This document shows positions 42,336 to 52,512 of a stretch of DNA of 64,000 nucleotides, in pieces. The position numbers and the translations under genes were made by a program. Within the stretch, counting starts at the first letter, position 1; every line of letters begins with the position of its first letter. Source of the stretch: Mesorhabditis belari (lineage: Eukaryota; Nematoda; Chromadorea; Rhabditida; Rhabditidae); assembly GCA_958450365.1 (NCBI GenBank), contig CAUEEP010000134.1, positions 294,001 through 358,000 on the forward strand, written 5' to 3'. Under the pieces are notes generated by a model. The model did no database searches. It saw only the letters and a list, made by a program, of their open reading frames with translations, and was not told the origin of the DNA.

Positions 42336-43285
42336 AATACAGTCATGCACAAAAGTATTGGCCCTTAGACTGAGAAAAGACAAAAATCAATATTTGGTAG
42401 AGCTTTCTTTGATCGCAATCATTGCTTGAAGTCTTTTTGGCATAGATCTTGCAAAAATGGATCAGTGGCATAGATCAGTGGCATAGATCAGTGACATAGA
42501 TCAGTGGCATAGATCAGTGGCATAGATCAGTGGCACAGATCAGTGGCATAGATCAGTGGCATAGATCAGTGGCATAGATCAGTGGTATAGATCAGTGGCA
42601 TAGATCAGTGGCCAACTTGTTGTTCAAAAGCTGTCGAATGAAGAACCAGAGTACGATCTTTGAGGTAAATAGCTTCTCTTTCAGTTTTAACTTCACAAAT
42701 GCTCATCAGTGCTCTACTAAATTCAAATCGAGGTTGTAAGGAGGAGCTGACACAAGTTGGACTCTACTTGAACCATTTTGGCTCCACATAACCATTTTGG
42801 CAGATGTGCGTTTATACATCCACAGATCCACATTCACCATTAGCAAGGTGCACAACTCGGCCCATCAACAATTGAGAACAACAGCAATTGAGACTTGTGG
42901 CATAGGGCATTGTCCTAGTACAGCAGCCATCTCTCCCCAATGTTTCCATTTGAAAATAGTAGATGATTCTCCAAGATGTCCTTGTAACGTTTAGCATCAA
43001 GTGTTAAGTTGAGGAAAACAAGGAAACCTGGTGAACTTCTCGACATAGCTGTCGAATGAAGATCCAGAGTACGACCTTAGAGGTAAATAGCTTCTCTTTC
43101 AGTTTTAACTTCACAAACGCTCATCAGTGCTTTATTAAATTCAAATCGGAGTTGTAAGGAGGAGCTGACACAAGTTGGACTCCATTTTAACGTAACCATT
43201 TGGGAAGACGTGCACGTTCACCATTAGGCGCACAACTCGGCCCATCAACAATTGAGAACAACAACAATCGACCGTAGAAAAGGAC
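42336..43285 (-). pseudogene. Tc1-like transposon relic
   Basis: The end CAGTCATGCACAAAAGTATTGG (42340, after TA) is a Tc1-type terminus. Minus-strand pieces read LDAKRYKDILENHLLFSNGN, then DNALCHKSQ (QDNAPCHKS-type catalytic Asp block), then APPYNLDLNLVEH (SPDLNPIEN-type third catalytic block) and LKEKLFTSKIVL. Many stops are present. Part of the transposase (42640-42870) is repeated at 43050-43270. Confidence 0.8.
42458..42612. repeat. 13-bp tandem repeat (GATCAGTGGCATA) inside the Tc1 relic
   Basis: About 12 units. The flanking Tc1 wording (GGCATAGATCTTGCAAAAATGG) contains the seed of the unit. Confidence 0.92.
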
Positions 43286-43570
43286 ATGGTTTTTAAAAAT
43301 GGCTAACTGGACTACATAGCTAATTTCGGGTCTAGTTTTCTCAATTTCTTAATCCTTCAAAATTTAGCTATATTCTTTAGTATTTTCTCAATTTTACACA
43401 AATTTTGATTGAATTTAATCGGAAAATTACGTAGTTTTAAAGAAAATAATCACTTTTTTCTGGCGATTGAATCAAATTTTCGACCCAGAAGGGAAAAAAG
43501 TACTTTGTCGACTCATTCAAATCAGATTTTCTTTAACGTATTCTTATTGAATTGAGAAATCTTGCTTTCA

Positions 43571-46500
43571 ATGTTTAAGCCGGATTCTAGTTTAAGAAGT
43601 TTTATCTTTTGGATTTATACAATATCATTTTCGTTTTCGTTTCTGCTATTCCTACTTGCCGGCTATTTGGTGGCTTTTCAAAAGTCTTTCGCAACGAAAG
43701 CTTATAAATGGATTATTGGGATACAATTGGTAAAAAAGAAAGGGGAACTCGGATTTCTTGGGGGTGACGCATCGTCGACGTGGCGCAGTGACGCATCGTC
43801 GACGCGGCGCAGTGGCGCATCGTCGACGCGGCGCAGTGGCGCATCGTCGACGCGGCGCAGTGGCGCATCGTCGACGCGGCGCAGTGGCGCATCGTCGACG
43901 CGGCGCAGTGGCGCATCGTCGACGTGGCGCAGTGACGCATCGTCGACGCGGCGCCTAGAAGATGAACCACGTGGCGGTCGCCCTGAGACCTGTTCGGATG
44001 ACCAAATAAGACGCTCCACAACGAGCACGTAGTTTGAAAAAAAAACATTTGTCTTCAAATCAAAAATCTAAGCACTAACAATTCTTAAATGATGTCCAAC
44101 TAAGAGAAAAAATGCAAAAAGAATCGATTTCGACTTGTCAATTTTTTGTTGATAGGTCGAGAAATTTTATCTTTTGACCTAATCAACTCTCCTAAGATAT
44201 CCCAGTTGCAATTGTTCAAATTCTACTCTCCTGGGCCAATTTTTTGCGTAGATTCCAAAAAAACACACTTTCAGCACGATTTGACGACGATATCGCGATG
44301 AAAAGTGACTTTGAAAATTTCTAGACTTCAACTTTGGTGTTCAGAAAGGCTAAAAAACCCTGAATAAAATAGAAAACATCGAAAAACTGATACCATCTTG
44401 TAGAACTCAACCTGAGCTTTCAGAATATATTAGATTTTTGATTTGAAGTCAAAAAATTTTGTACTCGTTGTGCGCTCGTCTACAGGTTAGCTGGCTGGCT
44501 GGCTGGTTGGTTGGCTGGCTGGCTGGCTGGCTGGTTGGCTGGTTGGCTGGCTGGTTGGCTGGCTGGCTGGTTGGCTGGTTGGTTGGCTGGCTGGCTGGTT
44601 GGCTGGCTAGCAAGATTTCACTGAAATACTCTCTTCAGATAGCCGCTTTTGCGATTGATATTGTGATCGCGATCACGAAACCGTTGTGTTTGATCCGATC
44701 GATGATCGTTTTATTTCAAACTGGATGGATCGATTCGATTGGAAAGGCTGTCATTATTATTGTAAGTTGCTAGAAATTCGAAGTTGTTATTTAAAAAATC
44801 AGCCGTGAAATCAACCAAAAAAAAGCCAAAACCCGCCTAGAAAATCCGTGGAGGGCTTTTCTAGCTAGATTTCTGGAGTGTGACGCATCGTCGACGTGGC
44901 GCAGTGGGGAGCACGCTCGCCCTGAACCCACAAGATCCGGGTTCTACGCCCCCTAGCCCCATTCAATTTTGGTTTTTTGGCTTTTATTTGAAATTGTACA
45001 ATAGATTCTAAGGTTTTCTAAAGAAGTTTTAGCTTTATTGGTCAAAACAGGACCGAGAAAAAGCCTGTACAGACAGACAGACACTGCTCTTTTATATATA
45101 GTAGCTCTTTAATACAAGCGATCTTTAATACAATATCTTATCCGGTTCTTACTGGACAGACTTAAGCTTAAGCAGGATTGTTCCCGAAAGAACCTGAAAG
45201 AGCAGGATCTTTCCTGAAAGAGCCAGATCTGCCCACCGTACGGTCCAGAAAATTCCAATCTTTGGAGAAATTTCGACTTGAATTGGCACAAAAAGTACTT
45301 TGTTCAGCCAAAGGCCGATCCAGATCTGGTATCAAATCTATCTTTGACCTGAATTAGCTTATAGATCCTTGGCTACAATAGCTAAGAAAGGGCTCAACTA
45401 TTTTTCTGACTGGTTGACTCAACTACTGGCTAGCTGGCTGGCTGGCTGGCTGGTTGGCTCAACTACTTTGCTTTGGCATGGCTTTGCCTGGCCCGGAAGA
45501 AGCAATTGTTGCAATCTGTGCCGAAAATTGATCAGCCAGGCTTAGATGTGCTAGATAAGCTTTATTTATTATATAGCTAAATTTAGCCTATTTAGCTTAC
45601 TATATATTGGGTTGGGGAGAATGAGTCGGCGCCGAAAATCAAAAAAATGTCTAAAACTTCTATTCGACTTCGTCAAATAATATGCGTTTGATATGAGTAG
45701 AATGGTTAACTAATTCTCTACAAAATCACATTTAAAAGAAAATTCAAACAGCGCCTCCGCTCAAGAAAAAGCCATTTTTTCACAAAAACTACAAACTGTG
45801 ATCTAGAAAAAACCATTGGTGGGATCTTCCTGCAAATTTGGCAACTTAAGTAATTCAATGTGCTCTATCTTTTTTATATAAACACCAATGAAGGTTTATG
45901 TGAAAGAAACTGTTCAAATGATGAGTCGGACTCTTTGCCATTTTAACCAGCTGCGTTTGGAAGTTCATAAACTCCACGAAAGAAAAGCTTTGTGGAATCT
46001 CTCAAAAGTGATTTTGTAGAGAAATAGTGGATCCTTTTGATGAAACCAAACGTATGTTTAAAGAAGGCTTTATGTGTGCAAAAAGTCCCTTTAAAGTTTG
46101 GCGCCGACTCATTCTCCCCAACCCAATAGCTAAAGCTTATCTGGCTGCCATGTAGCTTTCTGAGCGGGGCTCAAGTCCTGCCTAAAAAACGATCATTCCA
46201 CCATTTCAGTCTCTCTATTTCTTGTTGGTTCAATTCCACGTAATCGTTTATTTCTACGGTGCCATTTACAAGACAGAAAGCCTTCACATAAAGCGTCCAT
46301 ATTTGAGTTTAATCGCCAAATTCTTGTTCTTCATTTTCGCCGTTCCAATGGTCGTTTTATCGCAGATTCTCATTTTAAATGGATATTTTTCAAATAATTA
46401 TTCAAATAATCGAGAATCGGTAAGAGATTTAAAGCTTTAAAAGATTTAAAAGATTTAAAAAGCTTCCAAAGCTTTCAAAGCTTTTGAAGCTTCTTGTTCT

Positions 46501-49356
46501 TCATTTTCTTTAGCTTTACAAGCTTTAAAAGCTTCTTGGCCTTCATTTTCTTCAGCTTTACAAGCTTTACAAGCTTTAAAAGCTTCCAAAGCTTTAAAAA
46601 ACTTTGAAACTTTGAAGAACTTTGAAGAAAGTTTTCCAGCTTTGTTTGGCTTTTGAAAGCCTTTGCAACGAGACTGAAATCTTTCCATTTCATTTTCACT
46701 TAACTGAATATCAATTGTTTATTGTGAAATTGTTATATATTAATCTAATGCTATTAGCGATTTGTTATTATGCACTTTGCGTTATCATTTTGGTCGATTA
46801 TTTTCGGATTCAAAAGATTTCAAGTCAACGAACGAGAGAAATGCAAAGATATTTCACGATTATGTTTTTGTTGCAGGTGAATTTTAAGCAGAAGCTCAGT
46901 TTATCGCTAATAGCATGCGTCAGAAGAGATCCAAAAATGGCTACGCTAAACTTTTTTATCTCCAATTTCCATTAAATTTCCATTAAATTTTACAAATTTA
47001 CATCAAAAAGTAGTTTTGAAAGTAGGAAAATGTGAAAAGACTACAAAAAGTACGAATTTCGCTGGATTATTGTCTCGCATGTGTATCTTTTTCAACCCCA
47101 ACATATATTGTTCATTTTCTCACGTAAATATTCTAATAGAAACCCCCTTCGTACAGTCTCGTAGTCGATAAATTTGTTTACAAAATTTTCTCAGCCCCCA
47201 GATTCTTCCCAACTCTGATTTTACTATCAACAGATAGCTGAATTCAAGGGCTATCGATTGACACGCAAACGCACATTGTAGCATAAAGGAGCACAGAGAA
47301 CGAAGCGCTTGTCGTAATTGCGTCGCAACGTCGAACGTAAATTGGGAGGGGGCTTCTATTAGAGTATTTACAGTAAATACAAGTTAAAACATTTAAATTG
47401 TTGCTTTAATCGGATGCGGAGGAAGCGATTTTGCTTGAATTATTCCGCAATTTCGCAATTCTTTTGCTTCAATCCTTCTGAAACTCCGGAATTCTGCTAT
47501 TCTTTTGCTCAAATCCTTCCAGAATTCCGGAATTTCGCAATTCTTTTGCTTGAATCCTTCTGGAACTCCAGAATCTCGCAATTCTTTTGCTTAAATCCTT
47601 CTGGAATTCCGAAATCTCGCAATTCTTTTGCTTGAATCCTTCCGGAATTCCGGAATTCTGTAATCCTTTTGCTCAAATCCTTCTGGAATTCCGAAATTCC
47701 GCAATTCTTTTGCTTGAACCATTCCAGAATTCCAGAATTTCGCAATTCTTTTGCTCAAACCCTTCTGGAATTCCGGAATCTCGCAATCCTTTTGTTCAAA
47801 TCATTAACCTATTATTGAATTCGTGCAAGTAAGCCGTTGGATTGAAATAAAAGTACAAATAACAGCTAAATTGTGGCTGATTAACCGAAAGTTTGTACGA
47901 TAAGGTGGAAAAGAATAAAAGTCTTGAATATATAAATTAGTGTTAAGACAAGAAAGGCAAGAAATCAAGACAGAAAAGACAAGAAAGGATAAGCCTAGAA
48001 TTCTGAACACTCAAACTATCACAAATGGCCGATAAAGAACCCACAATTTGCAATCAATTTTGTTATTTTTGAGGTTAAACATTGAAAATCCTGGTAGAAA
48101 ACCAAGCTTTTCACTTGGCTTCACTCTAAACATTTGAATTCCGGCATTAGAGCTTTTAAAACAACAGTAAACAACAGTAAACTTACTGTTTTTCTACAAA
48201 TTTACTTACTGTTTTTGATTCGTTTCTTTTCACGTATAGTTCAAGAACATTTTTCAATGAGAACCACTCTTTAATCTCCAAAAAACCTAATTCAATCGTT
48301 TTACGGGAAACGAGAAAAATAGGCGAGCTTAAATTTTGAAGTTTTGAAAGTTGGACAAGCAAAGAATAGCCTATTCCTTTCAGAAATGTTTCTAGCTCTA
48401 GAGCCGTAAACAAGGCCAGGCTCGTTCAGAGCTCAAAAGTCAGATCAACGCTCGGCTCCATCTGTGACTGAGCCAGAGAATTTTGATAAATAACTTCCTC
48501 AATCAATAACATGCTCAATCAATTGCTTGCTCAATCAATAGATTGCTCAATCAAAGTTATTGACAAAAACCTATATAAAATCGGACTACAAGTTGGCCTC
48601 CTCCCCTCCGCCCCTCCGCACCTACGCCCTACGCCCTCCGCACCTACGCCCCTCCGCCTCCGCGCCTCCTCCCCTCCGCCCCTCCGCCCCTACGCTCCTA
48701 CGCCCTCCGCCCCTCCGTCCTTACGCCCCTAGGCCCCTCCTACCCTCCGTCCTTACGCCCCTACGCCCCTCTTCCCCTTCCCCTCCGCCCTCCGCCCTCC
48801 GCATCTACGCCCCTCCGCACCTACGTCCCTCCGCCCCTCTTACCCTCCGTCCTTACGCCCCTCCGCCCTCCTCCTCCTCCTCCTCCTCCCCCCGCCCGTC
48901 ATCCGTAAAGAACCATGAAAACATACCCTTTCCGTTGCACTAGCTTGAATCAACTTCAAAATCAAAATTCAAAATCAAATCAATCAAAACTTGCAAGTTT
49001 TTCAGTCACTCGTCGCTTTGTGCTGCGTAATCGCTCCCTATTCTCTTCTCGTTTTGGCTTTTCTCAATATTTTCGAATCCGATTTTCTATTAGAAGGTTT
49101 CGTTTACAGAAAGAGCTTTTGAATGTCAGAAAAAAAGCTTTTTAATTCTTGTAATTCGATTTCAGTGGTGGCTATGGTTCCTTTATGGACGAATTTCCAC
49201 GCTCTAATCAACAGCTCTGTCGTCATTTTCGCCACCCGAAGCTATCGACAATTTCTCAAAAGTTTTCTCAAGAACTTTCTCAAGAAATTCCCCAAAAATC
49301 TCTTCAAAACCCTTCAAAAGACTTCGAAAATTTTACATTTAAAGGCTTATTTATAA
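43571..49356 (+). CDS. Nematode 7TM chemoreceptor (Srh/Sri-like serpentine receptor), 6 exons
   Basis: Exons 43571-43729, 44639-44761, 46210-46419, 46640-46876, 49006-49096 and 49166-49356 all join in phase (0,0,0,0,1) and give 336 residues plus stop, a normal length for this family. Order: [16 protein letters not shown] with TM1; [11 protein letters not shown] | [12 protein letters not shown] (TM2, family signature W...L...D); [29 protein letters not shown] (TM3 and loop); [14 protein letters not shown] (TM4); [10 protein letters not shown] then [20 protein letters not shown] (TM5); [20 protein letters not shown] (cytoplasmic basic loop); [20 protein letters not shown] (TM6); [20 protein letters not shown] (TM7 with the YR.F tail). 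It is a rhodopsin-like sensory GPCR expected in chemosensory neurons. All introns but the last (69 bp) are large (909, 1448, 220, 2129 bp) and hold tandem arrays, a mariner MITE and a SINE-like unit. Subfamily (Srh, Sri or Str) is not certain. Confidence 0.87.
43765..43960. repeat. 24-bp minisatellite (GCGCATCGTCGACGCGGCGC) in chemoreceptor intron 1
   Basis: Eight units of GTGGCGCATCGTCGACGCGGCGCA (written here in pieces: GTGGCGCATCGT, CGACGCGGCGCA), GC-rich against an AT-rich background. The outermost units carry GTGACGCATCGTCGACGTGG, identical to the start of the tRNA-like sequence at 44881. Confidence 0.92.
44485..44612. repeat. CTGG/TTGG tetranucleotide array in chemoreceptor intron 1
   Basis: About 32 units, ending 26 bp before the exon 2 acceptor. 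Confidence 0.95.
44877..45105 (+). mobile_element. tRNA-derived SINE-like unit 3 in chemoreceptor intron 2
   Basis: The head GACGTGGCGCAGTGGGGAGC (A-box) ... GATCCGGGTTCTACGCCCC (B-box) is tRNA-like. An AT-rich body follows, and the tail ACAGACAGACAGACACTGCT and CTTTTATATATAGTAG matches the tails at 21.6 kb and 1.0 kb. Confidence 0.55.
45607..46126. mobile_element. 520-bp mariner-type MITE in chemoreceptor intron 2
   Basis: Perfect 27-bp terminal inverted repeats (TTGGGTTGGGGAGAATGAGT then CGGCGCC, and the inverse) are flanked by TA at 45605-45606 and 46127-46128. The TTGGGTTGG start is typical of irritans/mellifera-type mariners. The interior holds one open stretch ([20 protein letters not shown]...) in which CGGACT/GAGTCGGAC echoes the ends; no DDE motif was found. 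Intact TIRs suggest recent insertion. Confidence 0.9.
46436..46625. repeat. AAGCTTTAAAAGCTTC-type repeat, chemoreceptor intron 3
   Basis: Imperfect units of 9-15 bp fill almost the entire 220-bp intron, with a TTCTTCATTTTCTT insert repeated twice. Confidence 0.85.
47123..47376. mobile_element. ~250-bp MITE in chemoreceptor intron 4
   Basis: The left end GTAAATATTCTAATAGAA, CCCCCTTC and the right end GGGGGCTTCTATTAGAGTAT, TTACAGTA are inverse. The centre is GC-richer than its surroundings. The right end resembles 2750-2785. Confidence 0.65.
47400..47800. repeat. ~42-bp tandem repeat (AATTCTTTTGCTTGAATCCT)
   Basis: About nine units, each with one or two TGGAATTCCGGAATTC-like palindromes. Confidence 0.9.
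48590..48900. repeat. Pyrimidine-rich CGCCCCTCCGC / CGCCCCTACGC array
   Basis: Strand-asymmetric C/T-rich array of about 300 bp, ending in CTCCTCCTCCTCCTCC, 100 bp before chemoreceptor exon 5. It is the most GC-rich stretch of the window. Confidence 0.92.
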
Positions 49357-49689
49357 ATAAAATAAATCGATTTTAAAATTTTGCTTACTTTGTTTATTTT
49401 GCGGATTAATGGCTACAATAACACTAAAAAAAAATGTATTTTTGTTTACAAAAAAGTCACAATTTAAGCCGTTCACGACTCTAAAAATGAAAAATTAATA
49501 GAATTTACGTGAGGAAATGTTTGTTCTCCAAAGCAATATTGATATTGATTCTTTGGGGAAAGGGAAAATCATTAGATGTTATTTTTTATGAGTTCATGAA
49601 ACTTTTGTCAAACTTTTAATCGATGAAATATCAGCCAGCTAGATTAGATTAAGTACAATTTGTTAGTATCTTCGTTTACCGTTTTAGAA

Positions 49690-50685
49690 GCGGTGAATCG
49701 ATTAAAATCAATCAAAATCAATCAAAATCGCTCAAAATCAATCAAAATCGATCCAAATCAATCCAAATCAATCAAAATCAGTCAAAATCAATCAAAATCA
49801 GTCAAAATCGCTCAAAATCGATCCAAATCGATCCAAATCAATCAAAATCAATCAAAATCAATCAAAATCAATCAAAATCAATCAAAATCAATCAAAATCA
49901 ATCAAAATCAATCAAAATCAGTCAAAATCGCTCAAAATCGATCCAAATCGATCCAAATCGATCCAAATCAATCTAAATCGCTCAAAATCGATCCAAATCG
50001 ATCCAAATCAATCAAAATCAATCAAAATCGATCCAAATCGATCCAAATCAATCCAAATCAATCAAAATCAGTCAAAATCAATCAAAATCAATCAAAATCA
50101 GTCAAAATCGCTCAAAATCGATCCAAATCGATCCAAATCGATCCAAATCAATCCAAATCAATCAAAATCAGTCAAAATCAGTCAAAATCAATCAAAAATC
50201 AGTCAAAATCGCTCAAAATCGATCCAAATCGATCCAAATCAATCCAAATCAATCAAAATCAATCAAAATCGATCCAAATCAATCAAAAATCAGTCAAAAT
50301 CGCTCAAAATCGATCAAAATCGATCCAAATCAATCCAAATCAATCAAAATCAATCAAAATCAGTCAAAATCAATCAAAAATCAGTCAAAATCGCTCAAAA
50401 TCGATCAAAATCGATCCAAATCAATCCAAATCAATCAAAATCAATCAAAATCAGTCAAAATCAATCAAAAATCAGTCAAAATCGCTCAAAATCGATCCAA
50501 ATCGATCCAAATCAATCAAAATCAATCAAAATCGATCCAAATCAATCCAAATCAATCAAAATCAGTCAAAATCAATCAAAATCAGTCAAAATCGCTCAAA
50601 ATCGATCCAAATCGATCCAAATCAATCAAAATCAATCAAAATCGATCCAAATCAATCAAAATCAATCAAAATCAATCAAAATAAA
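49690..50685. repeat. 10-bp tandem repeat (AATCAATCAA type), ~100 units
   Basis: Units ATCAATCAAA, ATCGATCCAA, ATCAGTCAAA and ATCGCTCAAA occur in a higher-order order repeated about nine times (each block starts GTCAAAATCGCTCAAAATCG). The 370-codon plus-strand frame across it is a product of this array; three 11-bp units are compensated by later ones. Confidence 0.95.
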
Positions 50686-50689
50686 ACAA

Positions 50690-51045
50690 TTTCTTTTATT
50701 GAAATGCTCTTTTTTTCTAGAAAATGCATGTGTTTTAAAAAAGGGTTTGTTTTGAAAAATTTTAAGAGGTGAGAAGACAAGTTGTGAATTAAGAGATCCA
50801 GTTATGCGATTTAATCCCTTTTCTACAGAAAAGAAAGAAATACATTTCCAGTTTTAAGCACTAAGTAAAAACTTTATCGAAAAATTTTAACTTCTTTAAT
50901 TGCCTTGAAAAACTGACGTTTTTTTGTTGATTCCATGAAATGTTGAGTCTCTAAAAAAGTTGTTTTTTCACTTTTCTAAAGTTCTAAAACTTCAAAAAAG
51001 ATTTCAAAAAAGTGTTTTCTTGAAGAATTTTGATAGTCTTTCTTA
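50690..51045. other. Unassigned AT-rich spacer
   Basis: Nothing recognised. Confidence 0.4.
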
Positions 51046-51048
51046 CTT

Positions 51049-51192
51049 ATGTTTTATCAACCAATTTACCGCACCCCTTATCTCACCGATCATTCAAATG
51101 CACCACCGTATCTCCTATATTCTCCATATCAACCACAACCAGGCTCTATTCTCAATGAAGAACCTTATCAGCCTCATAACCGGAGATGTACG
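51049..51192 (+). CDS. Possible first exon, Pro/Tyr-rich protein (hypothetical)
   Basis: ATG opens MFYQPIYRTPYLTDHSNAPP, then YLLYSPYQPQPGSILNEEPY and QPHNRRCT before a good GTAAGTG donor at 51193. The composition (Pro, Tyr, Gln) is unlike the array-derived frames and resembles the minus-strand Pro/Tyr-rich ORF at 41.8-42.0 kb. No downstream exon was found before the next gene; the interval 51.3-51.65 kb is an array. Confidence 0.4.
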
Positions 51193-51299
51193 GTAAGTGT
51201 TTCGAAAAAGAATCTTCTATTGTTTATAAGAAACAAGCCTGAAATATCTGGAGAACGGCTTAGCATGTCTTTAATTGATCTGGTCAGTTTTTAACTTAA

Positions 51300-51655
51300 C
51301 TCTGCCTTGTCCAGAGCGAATACTGGACCTGGACCTGGACAGGTCCAGTCTGCCTTGTTCAGGATCCAATCCTGGCCCTGGACCTGAACAGGTCGAAGTC
51401 TGCCTTGTCCAGAGCCAATACTGGATCTGGGCCTGAACTGGTCCAGTCTGCCTTGTTCAGGATCCAATCCTGGCCCTGGACCTGAACAGGTCGAAGTCTG
51501 CCTTGTCCAGAGCCAATACTGGATCTGGGCCTGAACTGGTCCAGTCTGCCTTGTTCAGGATCCAATCCTGGCCCTGGACCTGAACAGGTCGAAGTCTGCC
51601 TTGTCCAGAGCCAATACTGGATCTGGGCCTGAACTGGTCAAAGTCTGCCTTCTCC
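51300..51655. repeat. ~100-bp tandem repeat with CCAGGATCCAATCCTGG palindrome, locus 1
   Basis: Three and a half units built of two half-units (GACCTGAACAGGTCGAAGTC, TGCCTTGTCCAGAGCCAATA). The same family is at 55.23-55.83 kb, 4 kb away, with a gene between. Confidence 0.9.
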
Positions 51656-51659
51656 TACG

Positions 51660-52505
51660 CTAACTTGACCAAGATTTGACTTTATTTGATTTCTAGCCTT
51701 GTTCTGGCTGAATCTGGTCTGGATCAAGATCAATAAACTTGTCCACGGACTGATTCAATGAAATCAATGAAACTTTTATGAGCTGAACCTGAGCTTAACC
51801 TGGTAAATGATTCTGGTTCTGATTCTGTTCTGAACTGGTTCAACTGGTTCAGCCTTGAACCTAGTTCAGCCTCAAATTCCTTGGTTGGTCTGATCCTAAG
51901 TCTACAAACCTATTCAATACTGACCTGAAAAAGACTGGAAACACGCCAAGCTCTAGTTCAGGCTAGTTTAACAATTCCGAACCTATTCTAGCCCTAGTTC
52001 AGCTCTAGTTCTGATTCAGATAAAGGCCAAAATCATTCTTTTTTCAATTCTTCAAAGCAATAGTAGAAATTTTCAGAGAAAAACCGTCCTCTTCATCTGC
52101 TGCTTCATTTTTTTCATCATTCCTTCAATAGTTTTCTTTTTTTTGCATTTCATAAAAGGATAATCTTTAAAAAATAAAGGATTTAACCGATTTTCAACAA
52201 AAATTTACACAATTCTTGAAAGTTTTAAGACAAAAAAACCAATAAAGCTATAATTTTCAAGTAGAAATTTCGATGTAAACAGTAAAAAAATCTTTCTTAT
52301 TCCTTAAATTTTGTAAATAAACCCGTTGTTTGCACAAAATTTGCCCTTTTTTTTGAGAGAAAAGAGAACTTTTTGAGGTGAAAAGAGATAAGAAAAAGAG
52401 AAAGAATAAATAAACAATTTTTCTCTTTTAAGTCAACATATTTTCGATTTGAATCGGCAGAAGCTTTGAGTTTTATTTCGTTTTCATTTCAAGCTATTGA
52501 ACTTC
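51660..52505. other. Unassigned spacer upstream of the membrane-protein gene
   Basis: Left half has degenerate CTGGTTC/TGAACC words; right half is AT-rich and presumably holds the promoter of the 52.5 kb gene. No specific motif can be supported. Confidence 0.35.
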
Positions 52506-52512
52506 TAAAAAA

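Noticed and set aside
43702..44058. Arg/Asp-rich ORFs on both strands over the 24-bp array
   Set aside because: Array-derived; the real exon ends at 43729 with a GTAAAA donor.
49660..50772. 370-codon plus-strand ORF (QSKSIKINQN repeats)
   Set aside because: Product of a 10-bp array; every third unit restores the frame. No unique protein sequence outside the array.
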